Positions 1-11,746 of a stretch of 64,000 bases of DNA are shown piece after piece. Source of the DNA: Achatina immaculata. Taxonomy: Eukaryota > Mollusca > Gastropoda > Stylommatophora > Achatinidae. How positions within the stretch are numbered: position 1 is the stretch's first letter; each line of letters starts with the position of its first letter. Position numbers and translations under genes: made by a program. The stretch is taken from NCBI GenBank assembly GCA_009760885.1, contig CM019713.1, positions 30,819,889 to 30,883,888 on the forward strand, in the 5' to 3' direction. The notes under the pieces were generated by a model that searched no databases, was not told where the DNA came from, and saw nothing but the letters and a program-made list of their open reading frames with translations.

Positions 1-202
1 GGGGGCAGGAGTCAGGGCAAAAGTGATAGCTGTAGAAGTGGGAGCAAGAGGATTCGTAGCAACATCAGCATATGACCTATGTAAGCAACTGGGCATAAAG
101 GGACAAGCAAGAGCAAGGGCATTGAGAAGCCTTTCAGAAACAGCAGAAAAGTCCTCATGCTGGCTGTGGAGTATGCGAAACAAGCATTGGGAACATAAGT
201 AA
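1..202 (+). pseudogene. 3' end of retroelement ORF with PD-(D/E)XK-like domain (copy 1)
   Basis: The frame is open from base 5 to a TAA at 200-202 (65 codons) and is cut by the window edge. It matches the second copy at 34937-35134 with no indel and about 96% identity by eye. The visible residues are the tail of the domain (AVEVGARGF, then a Trp/Arg-rich end reading CWLWSMRNKHWEHK). In animal genomes this kind of protein usually lies downstream of reverse transcriptase as the C-terminal part of a retroelement polyprotein; that is family knowledge recalled, not searched. It is called a pseudogene only because the 5' part is outside the window; the visible part has no break. Confidence 0.6.
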
Positions 203-489
203 TTTCATTCGCCACAACCAATACCAGTCCTCTGTAGCTAAATCGCTAAAGACGCACTTCAAAAGTGCAGTGCCAACTGGAAGATCATGGGTTCAATCCC
301 GGGACCGGGAGAAAAAAAAAGCAACAACTCACAAGACCTCTGGGAGTCATGACCCAGAGGGGCCCACCCCCCTTATAGTGTCAGGAGTTTAATAGGGCCG
401 AAACACTTGTCTGAGGGGGGTGCTTCCTCTGATGATCTGAGGGAGTTGTGTTGTTGTTCCGCTCTCTACGGTAGAGAGTTTCCTGCATA
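203..489 (+). mobile_element. 3' UTR and 3' terminus of the retroelement, copy 1
   Basis: This sequence is shared with 35135-35416 and diverges from it right after TTTCCTGCATA, which fixes the 3' boundary of the element. It holds a tRNA-like segment, then a conserved stretch (GACCTCTGGGAGTCATGACC), and ends with a perfect 8-bp hairpin CTCTCTAC / GTAGAGAG. No poly(A) or microsatellite tail is seen at the boundary, which is unusual for a LINE. Confidence 0.6.
226..306 (+). other. tRNA-like sequence in retroelement 3' UTR (tRNA-Leu-like)
   Basis: It begins 23 bases after the stop codon. AGTCC at the 5' side can pair with GGAC(C/T) at the 3' side; TAGC/GCTA form a D-like stem; GCAC/GTGC close a 7-base loop TTCAAAA. 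There is a long variable region and a GGGTTCAATCCC T-arm. The A-box stretch TAGCTAAATCGCTAAAGACGC resembles that of eukaryotic tRNA-Leu, and the loop would read as anticodon CAA. The T-arm loop is one base short, so it is probably not a working tRNA gene. It may act as an RNA structure for reverse transcription or be a relic of SINE fusion. Confidence 0.5.
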
Positions 490-1580
490 TGCATATTATT
501 CCTTTTATGCCTTAATAGGCACAGAAACGGGAATTTTACCTTTGTACAGGCTGGACAATTATCCAGACGGGAAAGAGATTCCTGGTCTTGTCACGTTCCT
601 CCTTCATCGGATGGTTCCATGTTCTGAGGGGCTACCTTCTTCTTCTTCTCATAACCTTTGTTACTCCTTTGAGCATGCAGGGGATGGGCTATTAGTCCCC
701 ATATTTAGTTTACCTGTTAGCATGCTAGAGGTAGTGAGTACCACTCTCGGCCACTTTTCTGTTACTGGAGAAGTCAGATACATATTTTTGCAGATGGTTT
801 GATCAGGATGTCTCCGTCCTGGGGAAGAACAACTCATAGAGGGAGACCAGTGCATTAACCACATTCTTTCTCAGCACGTAGAATACTGACATGCTACCCG
901 ACCTCCTGAAAGAAGCACACTTCGCTACAGGCCTCACCATCATATTTCAACCTTGTGTGCCAGACCGGTATCAGCACTGAATAGCAGGGCAAGGACATTA
1001 TCCAGTTTTGGTTCCATAGCTCCAGTAAAGATAAAGTCTCCAACACAATCACCTCAGCTTCTTCAAGAGATCCGGGCCTGCCACGAACATCTCCAGCAGC
1101 TATTTCAACAACCACCGCCTCATTATAAATACAAAGCTTCACAAACTGAAGATTTGAAATGAAGCAAGATTTCATTTCACTGGCACCCAAATTTTATGCA
1201 AACAGGGCAATAAAACATTACCAGCCCAAAAAAAAAAACAAACAACCCAACACCAGCAACTTCATCCCCAGCTCACCAACATACCAGGGATACTATTACT
1301 ATCAAAAGCATTACAGCGAAAAAAAGATATGTTCTTGAGCCGAATCTTAGCCCTCACGAAGGTGCTCATGTCGTTGCTGAGGTCTCCAGGTGTCGTTTAC
1401 TCAGAAGATTACTTTACGACGTCTCTTCTGAAGCTCGTGTCTGCAGAAAGTACCACTCCTTTCCTCTATTTCCAGCTCTCAGAATGCTCTGGGAATGCTG
1501 GCATATTAAATGACTTCAGCAAACAGACTCTTAGGTGCTCCTCTAATTCTTGTTATAAATGACACGCAGTTTTGGACGGA
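490..1580. other. Unique sequence, no recognised gene
   Basis: A 131-codon frame at 407-802 starts inside the retroelement 3' end and matches nothing I recognise. A frame ending at 1162 is followed by AATAAA at 1209-1214 and an A-run at 1228-1239, the spacing of an mRNA 3' end; see findings. Confidence 0.4.
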
Positions 1581-1784
1581 GGTCAGAATCGCTTGTTTGT
1601 TCCTGGGGGAGAGTCCCACCCGACACTACTTGATATTCTGTCATTAAAAAAAAAAAAAATTCGCATTAACCTTTTGAAAGTGTCAAAGATATCTCCTGAC
1701 AGTTCGGTTCTGGTATGGGCACAAGTTGTTGAGAAAGTTGAAAAATAAATGCAGCTGTACTTATTCCTTGTAAAAAGGTAAAGG

Positions 1785-1905
1785 TCAAATCCCCGTTTCC
1801 ATGCCATTAAGGCATATTGGGGAATACAGTGTTAGGCCCGTATTTTCCATGACCTTCGGCACATGAAAGTCTGATGTGGTCAGTATCACGCCTGGCCGCT
1901 CTACC
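1785..1905 (-). mobile_element. Dispersed element K, single-unit copy
   Basis: The reverse complement runs GGCGTGATACTG, then TTTCATGTGCCG, GGAAAATACGGGCCTAACAC and AATATGCCTTAATGGCATGG. The same order occurs at 44600-45480, where the middle part has become a 46-bp tandem array. This copy has one unit and so shows the state before amplification. The class of the element is unknown. Confidence 0.6.
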
Positions 1906-1968
1906 TTCCCAGATTTTTCTGGTATCCATTTTTTAGAGGCTGGGTCAACTCCGGAGGCCCTGTGTGTT

Positions 1969-2012
1969 TGTGTGTGTGTGTATGTGTGTGTGCGCTCGTG
2001 CGCGCGTGCGTG
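1969..2012. repeat. GT-rich microsatellite with CG-containing units
   Basis: Alternating GT with GC interruptions (TGTGCGCTCGTGCGCGCGTG); purine-pyrimidine alternation of this kind favours Z-DNA. Confidence 0.8.
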
Positions 2013-2940
2013 CCAGAAAAAAAATCCTCACTGAACCAGGTACCACTGTGTTAGTAAACCGAACACCTAACAGCTCAGCTGACCTGGCCGCAACTTATTC
2101 ATTTTAGAGAAACAAATATTTTGTTCGTTTTCCACATCCTTGTGTCTCATTCATATTTTTATATAACAATCCATGGTTTAAAAAAAAATCTAAGATAACA
2201 AGACACAGTTTGTCTAATGAAATAAATGATAAAGCTGACACTAAAGTCATCGTTTCCTTCTTGTGCTCTCTCTCTCTCTCTCTCTCTGGTACCAGGAAAT
2301 AATGAACTTTGCAGCCTATGCCATGATGATGTTGCTGTGTATACATCGGGTTGAATGAATGCTAAAAATTATGCTGTTTCCACCTTAGACTACTTCTTGA
2401 TAGATAAATGGTTAAGACCCATTCTTATTTTTTAAAAAAATTATTATTTAGTGGTGCTGATTGTAATGGGACAACGCACTCCTACAGTCTATTTAACGAG
2501 AAAGAGATCTCGAAATGATTTTCTTGGTGGCAGAACTTACAGAAAAGCTTGCTTTTATGAAGTCTTCAAGCAACTTGTTTTTGAAAGTAGATTGGAAAGA
2601 TTTAAGACACCAAATATGCATGAAGTGATATTTTTTTTCCTGTCTTTTCTGCTCCAAGTGGCATATTTTAAAAATAACACCCTTTAGTGGGAAAGTGCAC
2701 ACGCTTGCCTGTTATCAGGAAGTGTCAATTTTTTTGACAGGATTAAATAGTTGGTGTCGTTTAGTGTCAGAGAGATTTTATAACTGGTGAGGTCATATTG
2801 ATCCTACATGTTCTTCTGCAAGCAGAGTGCCAAGGAGGAGCTGTGAGAGACAGATAAGGGGGCCTCTGTCAGATGGTGAGACCACGGGGCGGGGCATTTG
2901 TAGCACAGAACCTAGTTATAACTAATTGTGGCTAATAATT
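2013..2940. other. Mostly unique sequence with a short (CT)n tract
   Basis: (CT)n at 2265-2287. Short frames at 2104-2346 and 2451-2687 have low-complexity or unremarkable products. No motif is recognised. Confidence 0.4.
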
Positions 2941-2948
2941 TCTATCTG

Positions 2949-3023
<75 letters not shown>

Positions 3024-3032
3024 GTCTGCGTG

Positions 3033-3103
<71 letters not shown>

Positions 3104-3116
3104 GTCTGTCTGCGTG

Positions 3117-3180
<64 letters not shown>

Positions 3181-3204
3181 CCTGTCTGTCTGTCTGTCTG
3201 TCTA

Positions 3205-3235
<31 letters not shown>

Positions 3236-3293
3236 GTCTGTCTGTCTGTCTGCCTGTCTGTCTGTCTGTCTGTCTGCCTGCCTGTCTGTCTGT

Positions 3294-3326
<33 letters not shown>

Positions 3327-3387
3327 TGTCTGTCTGTCTGTCTGCCTGCCTGCCTGCCTGCCTGTCTGTCTGTCTGTCTGTCTACCT
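2941..3387. repeat. Compound tetranucleotide microsatellite (TATC)n(TGTC)n(TGCC)n
   Basis: About 450 bp. The left half is nearly pure TATC with two TGTC/TGCG interruptions; the right half changes to TGTC and then to mixed TGTC/TGCC blocks. All unit types differ by single transitions. It is open in several frames (SIYL, SVCL repeats), which does not mean coding. Confidence 0.95.
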
Positions 3388-3409
3388 AACTATCTGGAGG
3401 TAAAGAAGC

Positions 3410-3726
3410 CTGATAAGGTAATCAGCGACCCATAGATGATGTGCTAGCGTCAGGGTTAGCGACTCATAGCTGACCAAGACCCTGTCTCACCTCTCCGTAG
3501 TACCCCTAGTAACAGGCATAGCGTGGTTAACGAGCCAGGGATCGTCATAGTCCCCATGGTGGTGGAGTCTGCTAAAGAAGCACTGCACAGTCCTAGCTTT
3601 TTAGCTGTACTCTGGGACTGAAAAAATAGCTGCTATAACCCGCTCCCACGCCGATACGATGCTGTGCTTCAACATCTCTACAGCACCGGCTGCAAAGAAC
3701 AACAGCTCTCAGTTACTAGGAGTTCG
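3410..3726 (+). mobile_element. Dispersed element G, copy G1
   Basis: About 300 bp, sharing blocks with 14132-14462 and 19528-19720 (same strand) and with 11985-12485, 56688-56885 and 62118-62400 (opposite strand). Diagnostic blocks are CAAGACCCTGTCTCACCTC, ATGGTGGTGGAGTCTG and CTCCCACGCCGATACGATG. It has one 34-bp internal unit between the direct repeats AGCGACCCATA and AGCGACTCATA. No coding capacity; probably a non-autonomous retroposon. Confidence 0.75.
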
Positions 3727-3734
3727 TACAAGTA

Positions 3735-3755
3735 CTCTATCTATCTATCTGTCTG

Positions 3756-3842
<87 letters not shown>

Positions 3843-3843
3843 G
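3735..3843. repeat. (ATCT)n microsatellite
   Basis: Nearly pure, about 27 units, directly after the 3' side of element G1. Confidence 0.95.
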
Positions 3844-3981
3844 TCATGTATCACAGACTTGGTTGAGAATATGTTGTCTATGTATCACAGACTTGGCTGC
3901 AATATGTCCTTAAAGCTCCACTTCCTCCATTTCTTCCCCAACAACTGCGGCATGGTTAGTGATGAACATAGGGAACACTTC

Positions 3982-4138
3982 ATCAGGATATCACAACAAT
4001 GGAGAAACAGTATCAGGATATCACAACAATGGAGAAACAGTATCAGGATATCACAACAATGGAGAAACAGTATCAGGATATCACAACAATGGAGAAACAG
4101 TATCAGGATATCACAACAATGGAGAAACAGTATCAGGA
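3982..4138. repeat. 30-bp minisatellite, about 5 copies
   Basis: Five essentially identical units containing ATCACAACAATGGAGAAACA. The unit length is divisible by three, so all frames stay open; no coding inference should be drawn. Confidence 0.95.
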
Positions 4139-5250
4139 CAAGTAGTTCAGTTCCATGTTGGCTGACTGTTGTTGGTCACTGACTAGGAATGATCCTGAGG
4201 GGTTGTATGCGCGGCAGACAAAGAAATGTCAAACACAGAAGTGGACATTCAGCGGTACGCTCTAGGCTCTATCATAGTAGTCTAGTAAGTGATTATTGCA
4301 CAGTAGTGTTGGTTTATGATTGCCATATTCGTGCTAAGCGCCCCCAAAATCTATAAGAAATAGCTAATTTTATAAGACACGGAGATACACAACACAGGAA
4401 GAGCTAAAGGAAGCAAGAGAGACATGATTTGAGATATCCCGACTTGCTCAAATCTGGAGAACCTTCGTTAATACCTTCTACTCCACTGGTAGCACAGATG
4501 ACTGAATGAAAATGACTGAAATTTTATATTTTTGACTTTAAGAGTTTTAAGCGAGAGGCGTCAAACCATCCTGTATTGGGAGATGGGCATAAGGCTAGCA
4601 AATCTTATCCTGGGGCCAACCCAGAGGTGACTCTAGATGGGAAAAATGGACTTGTTATGGAAACTCGCAACGAACTGACCAAAAAAAGTGGAGAACCAAT
4701 TTGCGAAAATTGTTTGACATTTAACGGCACAAGATGATAGCAGTAGTAGCATGACTTCTGTGAAAATGTGTTGTCCAGTGTTATTCTTCATAGGTCAGTT
4801 TCTTTCACTGTCTGCAGAACTCCCCATTCTCAGATCTCTCTTCTAGTTCTACTTTAAGCGAACACCGAAACTGTTGTCATCTGTAAGGAGTTAGCCCATA
4901 CTTACTCTAGTAAACAACGGTTTTCAAACTGTTACGAGCGCAGATATAAGACAGCTCCTAGCAAACTGAAACTTGGAGTGTACCGAGTGGTTTACGGATT
5001 GTATCTTTTTATTTGGGGGACCGGCTGGCGTAGTGGTTAGAGCTGGATATCAGAGAAAATCGGGGAAAGGAAAGGCAGCGAAGAAAACTGAGAATATGAA
5101 CCTGTAAGGCAAAGTACACTAGACTACACTATGGTCACCGATGCTGGAGCATTAAGATAGAAAGATAATAGAGTAAAATGTAGACTGCGTTCATTGAAAG
5201 AAGCTGATAGGAAGAAATGACAAAAGTTAAATTCAGTTGCGTTTTATCTA
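4139..5250. other. Unique sequence with a possible SINE head
   Basis: At 5028-5050 the stretch TGGCGTAGTGGTTAGAGC fits the pol III A box of tRNA-derived SINEs. No B box is visible downstream, so it is probably truncated. The rest shows no gene. Confidence 0.35.
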
Positions 5251-5254
5251 TTTC

Positions 5255-5575
5255 ACTACATTTTATTTCTGTGTTTCTTGACATTTTATTTTTTTATTTC
5301 ATTATATTTTATTTAATTCATTACATTTATTTCTTTATTTCTTTATATTTTATTTAATTCATTACATTTATTTCTTTATTTCTTTATATTTTATTTAATT
5401 CATTACATTTATTTCTTTATTTCTTTATATTTTATTTAATTCATTACATTTATTTCTTTATTTCTTTACATTCTTTTTCTTTAATTTCATTACATTTTAT
5501 TTCTTTTTGTTTCATTACAGTTTATTTCTTGATTTCATTATATTTTATTTATTTCTTTTTTCGTTATATTTTATT
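5255..5575. repeat. AT-rich 41-bp minisatellite, degenerate at both ends
   Basis: The core unit (ATTTATTTCTTTATTTCTTT then ATATTTTATTTAATTCATTAC) repeats every 41 bp between about 5310 and 5480. The flanks are looser TTTATTTC-type repeats. Confidence 0.85.
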
Positions 5576-5671
5576 GATCTAGTACATTCTCTTGTCAGAA
5601 AGATCTAACTGAGATCATGAACATTTGACTTGACCATTTCCAGTCAGTTTCAGACCTCACAAAGTTGAGGA

Positions 5672-7078
5672 TTTCAGGCAAGACGACAGAAAGACAGAAA
5701 GAATACAGGAATACGACAAAAAGACAGAAAAATAGAAAGATAGACAGAAGTACGACAGAAAGACGATAGAAAGAAGACAGAAAGACGACAGAAAGAAAGA
5801 AAAATGACATAAATACGACATAAATGCGACAGAAATACTATAGAAAGAGGACAAAAAGACGACAGAAAGACGACAGAAAGAAGACAGAAATAGGGAAGAT
5901 AAAAAGATAGAAAGACAGAAGGAATGAATGAATGAATAATCTTTATTTTTAATGGGTAAAGAATTTGGCACGTAGGCCCGTCTTACATTCTGCCCTTCAA
6001 GGAAGACGGAAAGAGAACAGAAGAACAGAAAGAACGACGACATATAGAAGACAGAAAGAAGACATAAAGACAATAGATAGAAGACAGAAAGAAGACAGAA
6101 AGAAAACAGAAAGATGACAGATAGAAAACAGAAAGAAGACAGAAAGAAAACAGAATGACGACAGAAAGACGACAGAAATACGATATAAAGACATAAAGAA
6201 TACAGAAAGATAGAGAGACGACAGAAAGAAAGAAATAAGACAGAAAGACAGATATAAGACAGAAAGACGACAGAAAGAAGACAGAAAGACAGATATAAGA
6301 CAGAAAGACGACAGAAAGACAGAAAGAAGACAGAAAGACGGCAGATAGAAGACATAAAGAAGACAGTAAGACGACAGAACGACAAAGATGACAGAAATAA
6401 GATAGAAAGACGACACATAGAAGACAGAAAGACGAGAGAAAGACAAAAAGACGACAGATAGACAGAAAGAAGACAAAAGAAAGAAAGAAGGAAAGAAGAT
6501 AAAAAGACGACCGAAAGACAGAAATAAGACAGAAAAGCAGAGAGACGACAGATAGAAGACGGAAAGAAGAAAGAAAGACGACAGAAAGAAGACAAAAATA
6601 CGATAAAAAGACAGAAAGAAGACGGAAAGAAGAGAGAAAAACGACAGAAAGACAACAGAAGGACAACAGAAAGACGACGGAAAAAAGAGAGAAAGACAAC
6701 AGACAGAAGACGGAAAGAAGACGGAAAGACGACAGACAGAAGACAGAAAGAAAGCAGAAAGATGACAGAAAGAAGACAGAAAGAAGACAGAAAGACGATA
6801 GAAAGACAGAAAGAGGACAGAAAGACGACAGAAAGAAGAGAAAAAACGACAGAAAGACAACAGAAAGACAACAGAAGGACAACAGAAAGACGACAGAAAA
6901 AAGAGAGAATGACAACAGATATAAGACGGAAAGAAGACGGAAAGACGACAGAAAGAAGACAGAAAGACGACGGAAAGAAGAGAGAAAAACTACATAAATA
7001 TAACAGAAAGACAACAAAAAGACAACAGAAAGACAGCGGAAAGACAACAGAAAGACAACGGAAAGACAACAATAAAAG
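5672..7078. repeat. 1.4-kb polypurine GACAGAAA-type array
   Basis: The top strand is built from AGAAAGACGAC, AGAAAGAAGAC and AGAAAGACAAC blocks of 10-12 bp in irregular order. It is strongly purine-biased on one strand. The long minus-strand frames (products rich in SFCLLSVV) come from the lack of stops in this composition. It is interrupted at 5922-6000 by a LINE H end. Confidence 0.9.
5922..6000 (-). mobile_element. LINE H 3' terminus inserted in the GA array
   Basis: The reverse complement reads GGGCAGAATGTAAGACGGGC, CTACGTGCCAAATTC and AAAATAAAGATTATTC, ending in (ATTC)n. It is the same 3' end as at 30600, 54640, 58540 and 36665. About 80 bp; 5'-truncated. Confidence 0.75.
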
Positions 7079-7116
7079 ACAAGCTTGGACATCCAGTTAC
7101 TGTGTCGCGGATGTGT

Positions 7117-7178
7117 CAGTCACACATACACACACCACACACACACACACCCACACACACTCACACACACACACACAT
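7117..7178. repeat. (CA)n microsatellite
   Basis: CACA tract with a few interruptions. Confidence 0.95.
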
Positions 7179-7392
7179 GCTCTACTAGACCCTTTTTTTC
7201 CCAAGCTTATACTAACTAGTACAGTCTCTGCCCGAAAGGAAAGCAATGGTTAACTATCTTCTGGAGATATACCAAGAAACCCAAACAGCAACATGGGAGG
7301 TCAGATAGGAAAAAGATCTGATGGCGAGTCTATCAGGCCAGATAGATCTAATTCTAACACTGGGGAAGAGTGTGAGAAAGAGGTCGGTATTA

Positions 7393-7576
7393 GTGAAGGG
7401 TACATAATGGGAAAAAAGAAAGAGAGGAAGACCAAGGCGAAGATGGCTGCAAGACGTCGTTGATGATCTGCAAATGGATGCATCAGCAGCAGGCTATCTT
7501 GCTCACAACCAAGAGGCCTACAGGAGTGCTATTAGGGAGGCAAAGTTCCGCAAGGGACATGCAAATGATTGAATGA
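7393..7576 (+). pseudogene. LINE C 3' end (C-terminus of RT polyprotein)
   Basis: Reads GYIMGKKK, then in a broken frame the C-terminal block seen at 15797-16210 and 31965-32330 (MDASAAG, LAHN, EAYR). It ends in ATGATTGAATGA, the decayed (ATGA)n tail of this family. 5'-truncated and frameshifted. Confidence 0.7.
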
Positions 7577-8995
7577 ACAGAGAAGCCAGACCTCCGCCTC
7601 AACCAGTAGGCTGTAGTGCCACACAATAACCTGAACTAGCACATCGAGAAAGTAAGAGAGGGACTCGTTTAGCTGTAGATTGCTATCTCTGGAATGAGGA
7701 AAAGATGGTAACAGTCTATCTTCCTCTGTTTTAGCAGCAACGGGAAAACCCGATCTATTCACAGAAATTGGGGTGGAAATGTCTGGGCGCTTTCAGGGAA
7801 AACCCATTCGTTGTCATGACGCAGTTTTCTTCGAGTCAAGAGTCATAAAACATGCTCTTAGATGTGTCCACTGGAAAACATACACATATTTTTATTCAGG
7901 CACATCGTAAACTCAGACGCAATCATGTTAGACTGATATTTTGTTATGATTTTCTTTCATGTGCTGACAGATGTGCATAAAATATTCTATGGTGTGTCTC
8001 GCGTTGCAGCATATAATCTCGACTTTGGAATACCGTTGTATTAAGGTAACCCATTTTAATCATTGGTTGGGCGTCGTGAAGATTAAAATTATAATAGAAA
8101 TATTATGCAGAAGGTCGCTGAGGTCAGTCCCTGGTCATATCGCGGTCCAGTACATACTGTTCTAAAACAGGGACTACACACATTCTGTGGAGGATACATG
8201 CCTTCTAAATCAGAGAGTGCCTACCTACAAGGTGTGTCGCACCAACAAGAACTGTAACCTCGACCCTCAATGAATTATTTATGTGAACAGGTAATATACG
8301 TGAATGTCGTGAAGATACGGGACTACACGTACACGGAAAATGGAGAAATGAAAGAAACACAAACAATATGCAGGAGTGCTAGAAACAGTAACCTTCGCAC
8401 GTGAAGACATTTTGCTATTCACTGTTGTACCTAGCGCACAAACACACTAAAAAATCTTAGAACCCTTTTGAAACTCGCAAAAGGTGGAGCCACAGAAGAA
8501 GGGTATCGCTAAAAAAAAAACAGTTCCGGGTGGTCAAGACATACGGTAGACGAATGCAGACAAACAGAAAGCAAAATCAGGTCTTCTTACATCGCTCACC
8601 TTCACAAATTGTAATATGATTACCTGCTGTGTCTCCCAGCAGATTCCATCACTGCAGACGAAGTCACTGACACGTGGTGTCGGCTTACACCATATCATGG
8701 TCTTTAAGTCTGGTAACATGGCTCTGGATATGCTGGTGTGGAGTGTGTAGAGAAGAGTGTCCAGGCAGTCTTTCAGGTGTTTGGTGTCTTGGGAGGAGGG
8801 GGTGGGGGTAGTTGGGAAAAGGGGGTTCGGGTGGGGGGGGGGGGAGCGTCTGGAATGTGGTCTGGAAAAGTAAATGTTAACTAAGGCAGGGATGTGTCAT
8901 GTATTCTTAGTTATTGTTTCGCGCTTGAAGCTCGTTCCTTACGTACATACTAAGTTCAAATCGTATTATGCTTTATATCATTTACTTTACTCTAT
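7577..8995. other. Unique sequence with a G-rich tract
   Basis: No gene recognised. At 8793-8848 there are six or more runs of at least three G on the plus strand, including a 12-G run; this could form a G-quadruplex. Confidence 0.4.
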
Positions 8996-9032
8996 ATGTG
9001 TGTGTGTCTCTCTCCTACACTTTTGTGCGTGT

Positions 9033-9232
<200 letters not shown>

Positions 9233-9489
9233 CTGTTTCTGAAAACTTCGTATGTGTTTAATACAATTGATTCAAAGTATTACTTTCACTATCAAGGCAA
9301 TGTAATTGATCAGAGCTATGAGATATGTGACGCGTGTTTGAGTCACGTCTTTGAATTCGATCCATCAGAAAACAGATACACCAGAACAAAGTCCTTGATA
9401 TGAAATTATTTGTATTCTTCCCTATAGCACTTGGATAGCCTGTTCTTATATTTTCTCTCGATCTACATTTGTGCATTTTTTTTTGTAAC

Positions 9490-9684
9490 CATGAGTGTTC
9501 TAATGAATGTCATGTTCTTTAACTTCTGTCCACTGATTTCTAATTCACAGAAATATGACTTCTAATTCACAGAAATATGATTTCTAAGTAACAGAAATAT
9601 GATTTCTAATTCACAGAATTTGGCATGAGTGTTCCAATGAATGTCGTGTTCTCTAATTTCTGTCCGTTGATTTCTAATTCACAT
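9490..9684. repeat. Duplication of about 60 bp with a 23-bp repeat between
   Basis: ATGAGTGTTCTAATGAATGT ... CTAATTCACA occurs at 9490-9548 and again at 9625-9684. The space between holds three to four copies of a unit with TTCTAATTCACAGAAATATG. Confidence 0.8.
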
Positions 9685-9917
9685 TATTTTGATTATCTTT
9701 TCCTTGTCATTCTCATCATTTTAAAACTTTAGACTGCCTGCCTGAGAACTTCTTAAAAGATGTTCCTGTCCATCAGAATATTCCTTACACGTTTCTATAA
9801 AATCACATCTTGTTGTCTCCAACCCCTCTCCTGTCTTTTTTTTTGTGTGTTCTAAATCAAAGACTCACAGACATAAAGTATCCTTGGCTTTATACAGCAT
9901 TTTGCTTGCTGTTACGT

Positions 9918-10455
9918 ACTGTTTTACTTGTTAATCACATACATGAAGTAATCTTGTTACTTGTCAATCACATACATGAAGTAATCTTGTTACTTGTTAA
10001 TCACATACATGAAGTAATCTTGTTACTTGTTAATCACATACATGAAGTACACATACATGAAGTAATCTTGTTACTTGTTAATCATATACATGAAGTAATC
10101 TTGTTACTTGTTAATCATATACATGAAGTAATCTTGTTACTTGTTAATCATATACATGAAGTAATCTTGTTACTTGTTAATCATATACATGAAGTAATCT
10201 TATTACATGTTAATCACATACATGAAGTAATCTTGTTACTTGTTAATCATATACATGAAGTAATCTTGTTACTTGTTAATCACATACATGAAGTAATCTT
10301 GTTACTTGTTAATCATATACATGAAGTAATCTTGTTACTTGTTAATCATATACATGAAGTAATCTTGTTACATGTTAATCACATACATGAAGTAATCTTG
10401 TTACATGTTAATCACATACATGAAGTAATCTTGTTACATGTTAATCACATACGTA
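9918..10455. repeat. 33-bp minisatellite, about 16 copies
   Basis: Unit starts GTTACTTGTTAATCACATAC and continues ATGAAGTAATCTT. One copy is partly duplicated near 10045. Since 33 is a multiple of three, a 220-codon frame with an 11-residue repeat (VNHIHEVILLL) stays open through it. This is not evidence of a gene: there is no signal or domain outside the repeat. Confidence 0.95.
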
Positions 10456-11506
10456 ATCTTGACTTTATATAATACTATTTTTCTCATTTTGCTCTCTATT
10501 AGGTACGTTCTCTATAGTGTTAGTACTTTTGTTATGTTCAAAGAGGAAACATTTATCTTTGACATCCTGGACTTGGTCTCAGGTGTGTCTTTGCTGTCTG
10601 CCGTCATTACTGTAACAGATAAGACATTTTACACGCACTGCTTATGCCAGTACTGTCCTGACTGCAGAAAAATCATGACATGAGAAATGGGGATAGTCGG
10701 ACGAAGACACAGGAACGAAGGAAAATATTAATAAAGTCAAGCAAGAGAGTCAGGTGAAGAATATTTAGGGCCACGGCTACCCTATGGGGAGATTACTCTT
10801 CAGAGCCTGTTATTGCCCCTTGACTGCCATTTTTATGACCATATCTGGCCTTCTGTTCCTGTTTGTGTTGTGTATGTGTGTACGTGTGCACTTTTTAATA
10901 GAGGAAAGAAGTTATTTGTGGATATCCAAACGTTTTCTGGGTTATGTGTTTTAAACAGTGACACCAAAGGTCGGTCTCTGCGTCAAGAGTATCTGTGAGT
11001 CTGTGTGTGTATGTGTGTGTATGTGTTCGCCCTCAAATAAATGTCTCAAGGACAGAAATGGAGTATGGAAAGGTCAACATGTTACTGTTTTAGTGTGTAT
11101 GTTTATGCACATGTGTGTTGTCTGTTCAAAGTATTACTTCCATTGTTGAGTTCTGTGTAGTCCTGTGATGGTTAACGCCGGACTGAATTCGCTTGTTTAA
11201 CTTGAGATTTTGTGCTACTTTGTTGGAATCTTACTGTGAGCTGGCACATGATGATTGTATTAAATTAAATAGCAGCAGTTCATAAATGGGTCGGATTATA
11301 ACGCGTTTCTTTTCTTATATAAAAAAATCCTCTTCATTTTGTAATTAATTACATATAATCAATCGTGTAATTGTTTCATCATTTTTTCTTTTTGTTCTTT
11401 TAGAAGCAATTTTCACCTCAAAATATGGTTTCCAATGAGATGAATGTGAGCTGCTCTGGAAGCTGCCCAATATTGTCTTACTGAACAGCTTCGCTCACGA
11501 GCTGCT
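10456..11506. other. Unique sequence, TG-rich patches
   Basis: No coding signal recognised. A TG-rich patch lies at about 11000-11030 and AT-rich sequence at 11260-11400. Confidence 0.4.
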
Positions 11507-11508
11507 TG

Positions 11509-11746
11509 TTACACTTGGTGGCTTTACGATGTTACACTTGGTGGCTTTACGATGTTACACTTGGTGGCTTTACGATGTTACACTTGGTGGCTTTACAATA
11601 TTACACTTGGTGGCTTTACGATGTTACACTTGGTGGCTTTGCGATGTTACACTTGGTGGCTTTACGATGTTACACTTGGTGGCTTTACGATGTTACACTT
11701 GGTGGCTTTACGATGTTACACTTGGTGGCTTTACGACGTTACACGG
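11509..11746. repeat. 23-bp minisatellite, about 10 copies
   Basis: Unit contains TTACACTTGGTGGCTTTACG followed by ATG. Very uniform, with single-base variants (CAATA, GCGATG). Confidence 0.95.

Noticed and set aside
226..306. Functional tRNA-Leu gene
   Set aside because: Stems are short, the T-loop is one base short, and the sequence is repeated as part of a retroelement 3' UTR; tRNA-like only.
407..802. 131-codon frame as a host gene
   Set aside because: It starts within the retroelement 3' end and has no recognisable domain, codon pattern or splice context.
2926..3435. Long plus-strand frames with SIYL/SVCL repeats
   Set aside because: They are translations of a TATC/TGTC microsatellite, open in more than one frame; no sequence outside the repeat supports a gene.
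5657..7092. 471-, 369- and 287-codon minus frames rich in Ser, Phe, Leu, Cys
   Set aside because: They arise from the GACAGAAA-type polypurine array, whose complement lacks stop codons in all three frames.
9810..10472. 220-codon frame with an 11-residue repeat
   Set aside because: Unit of 33 bp keeps the frame open; no start context, domain or conserved flank.
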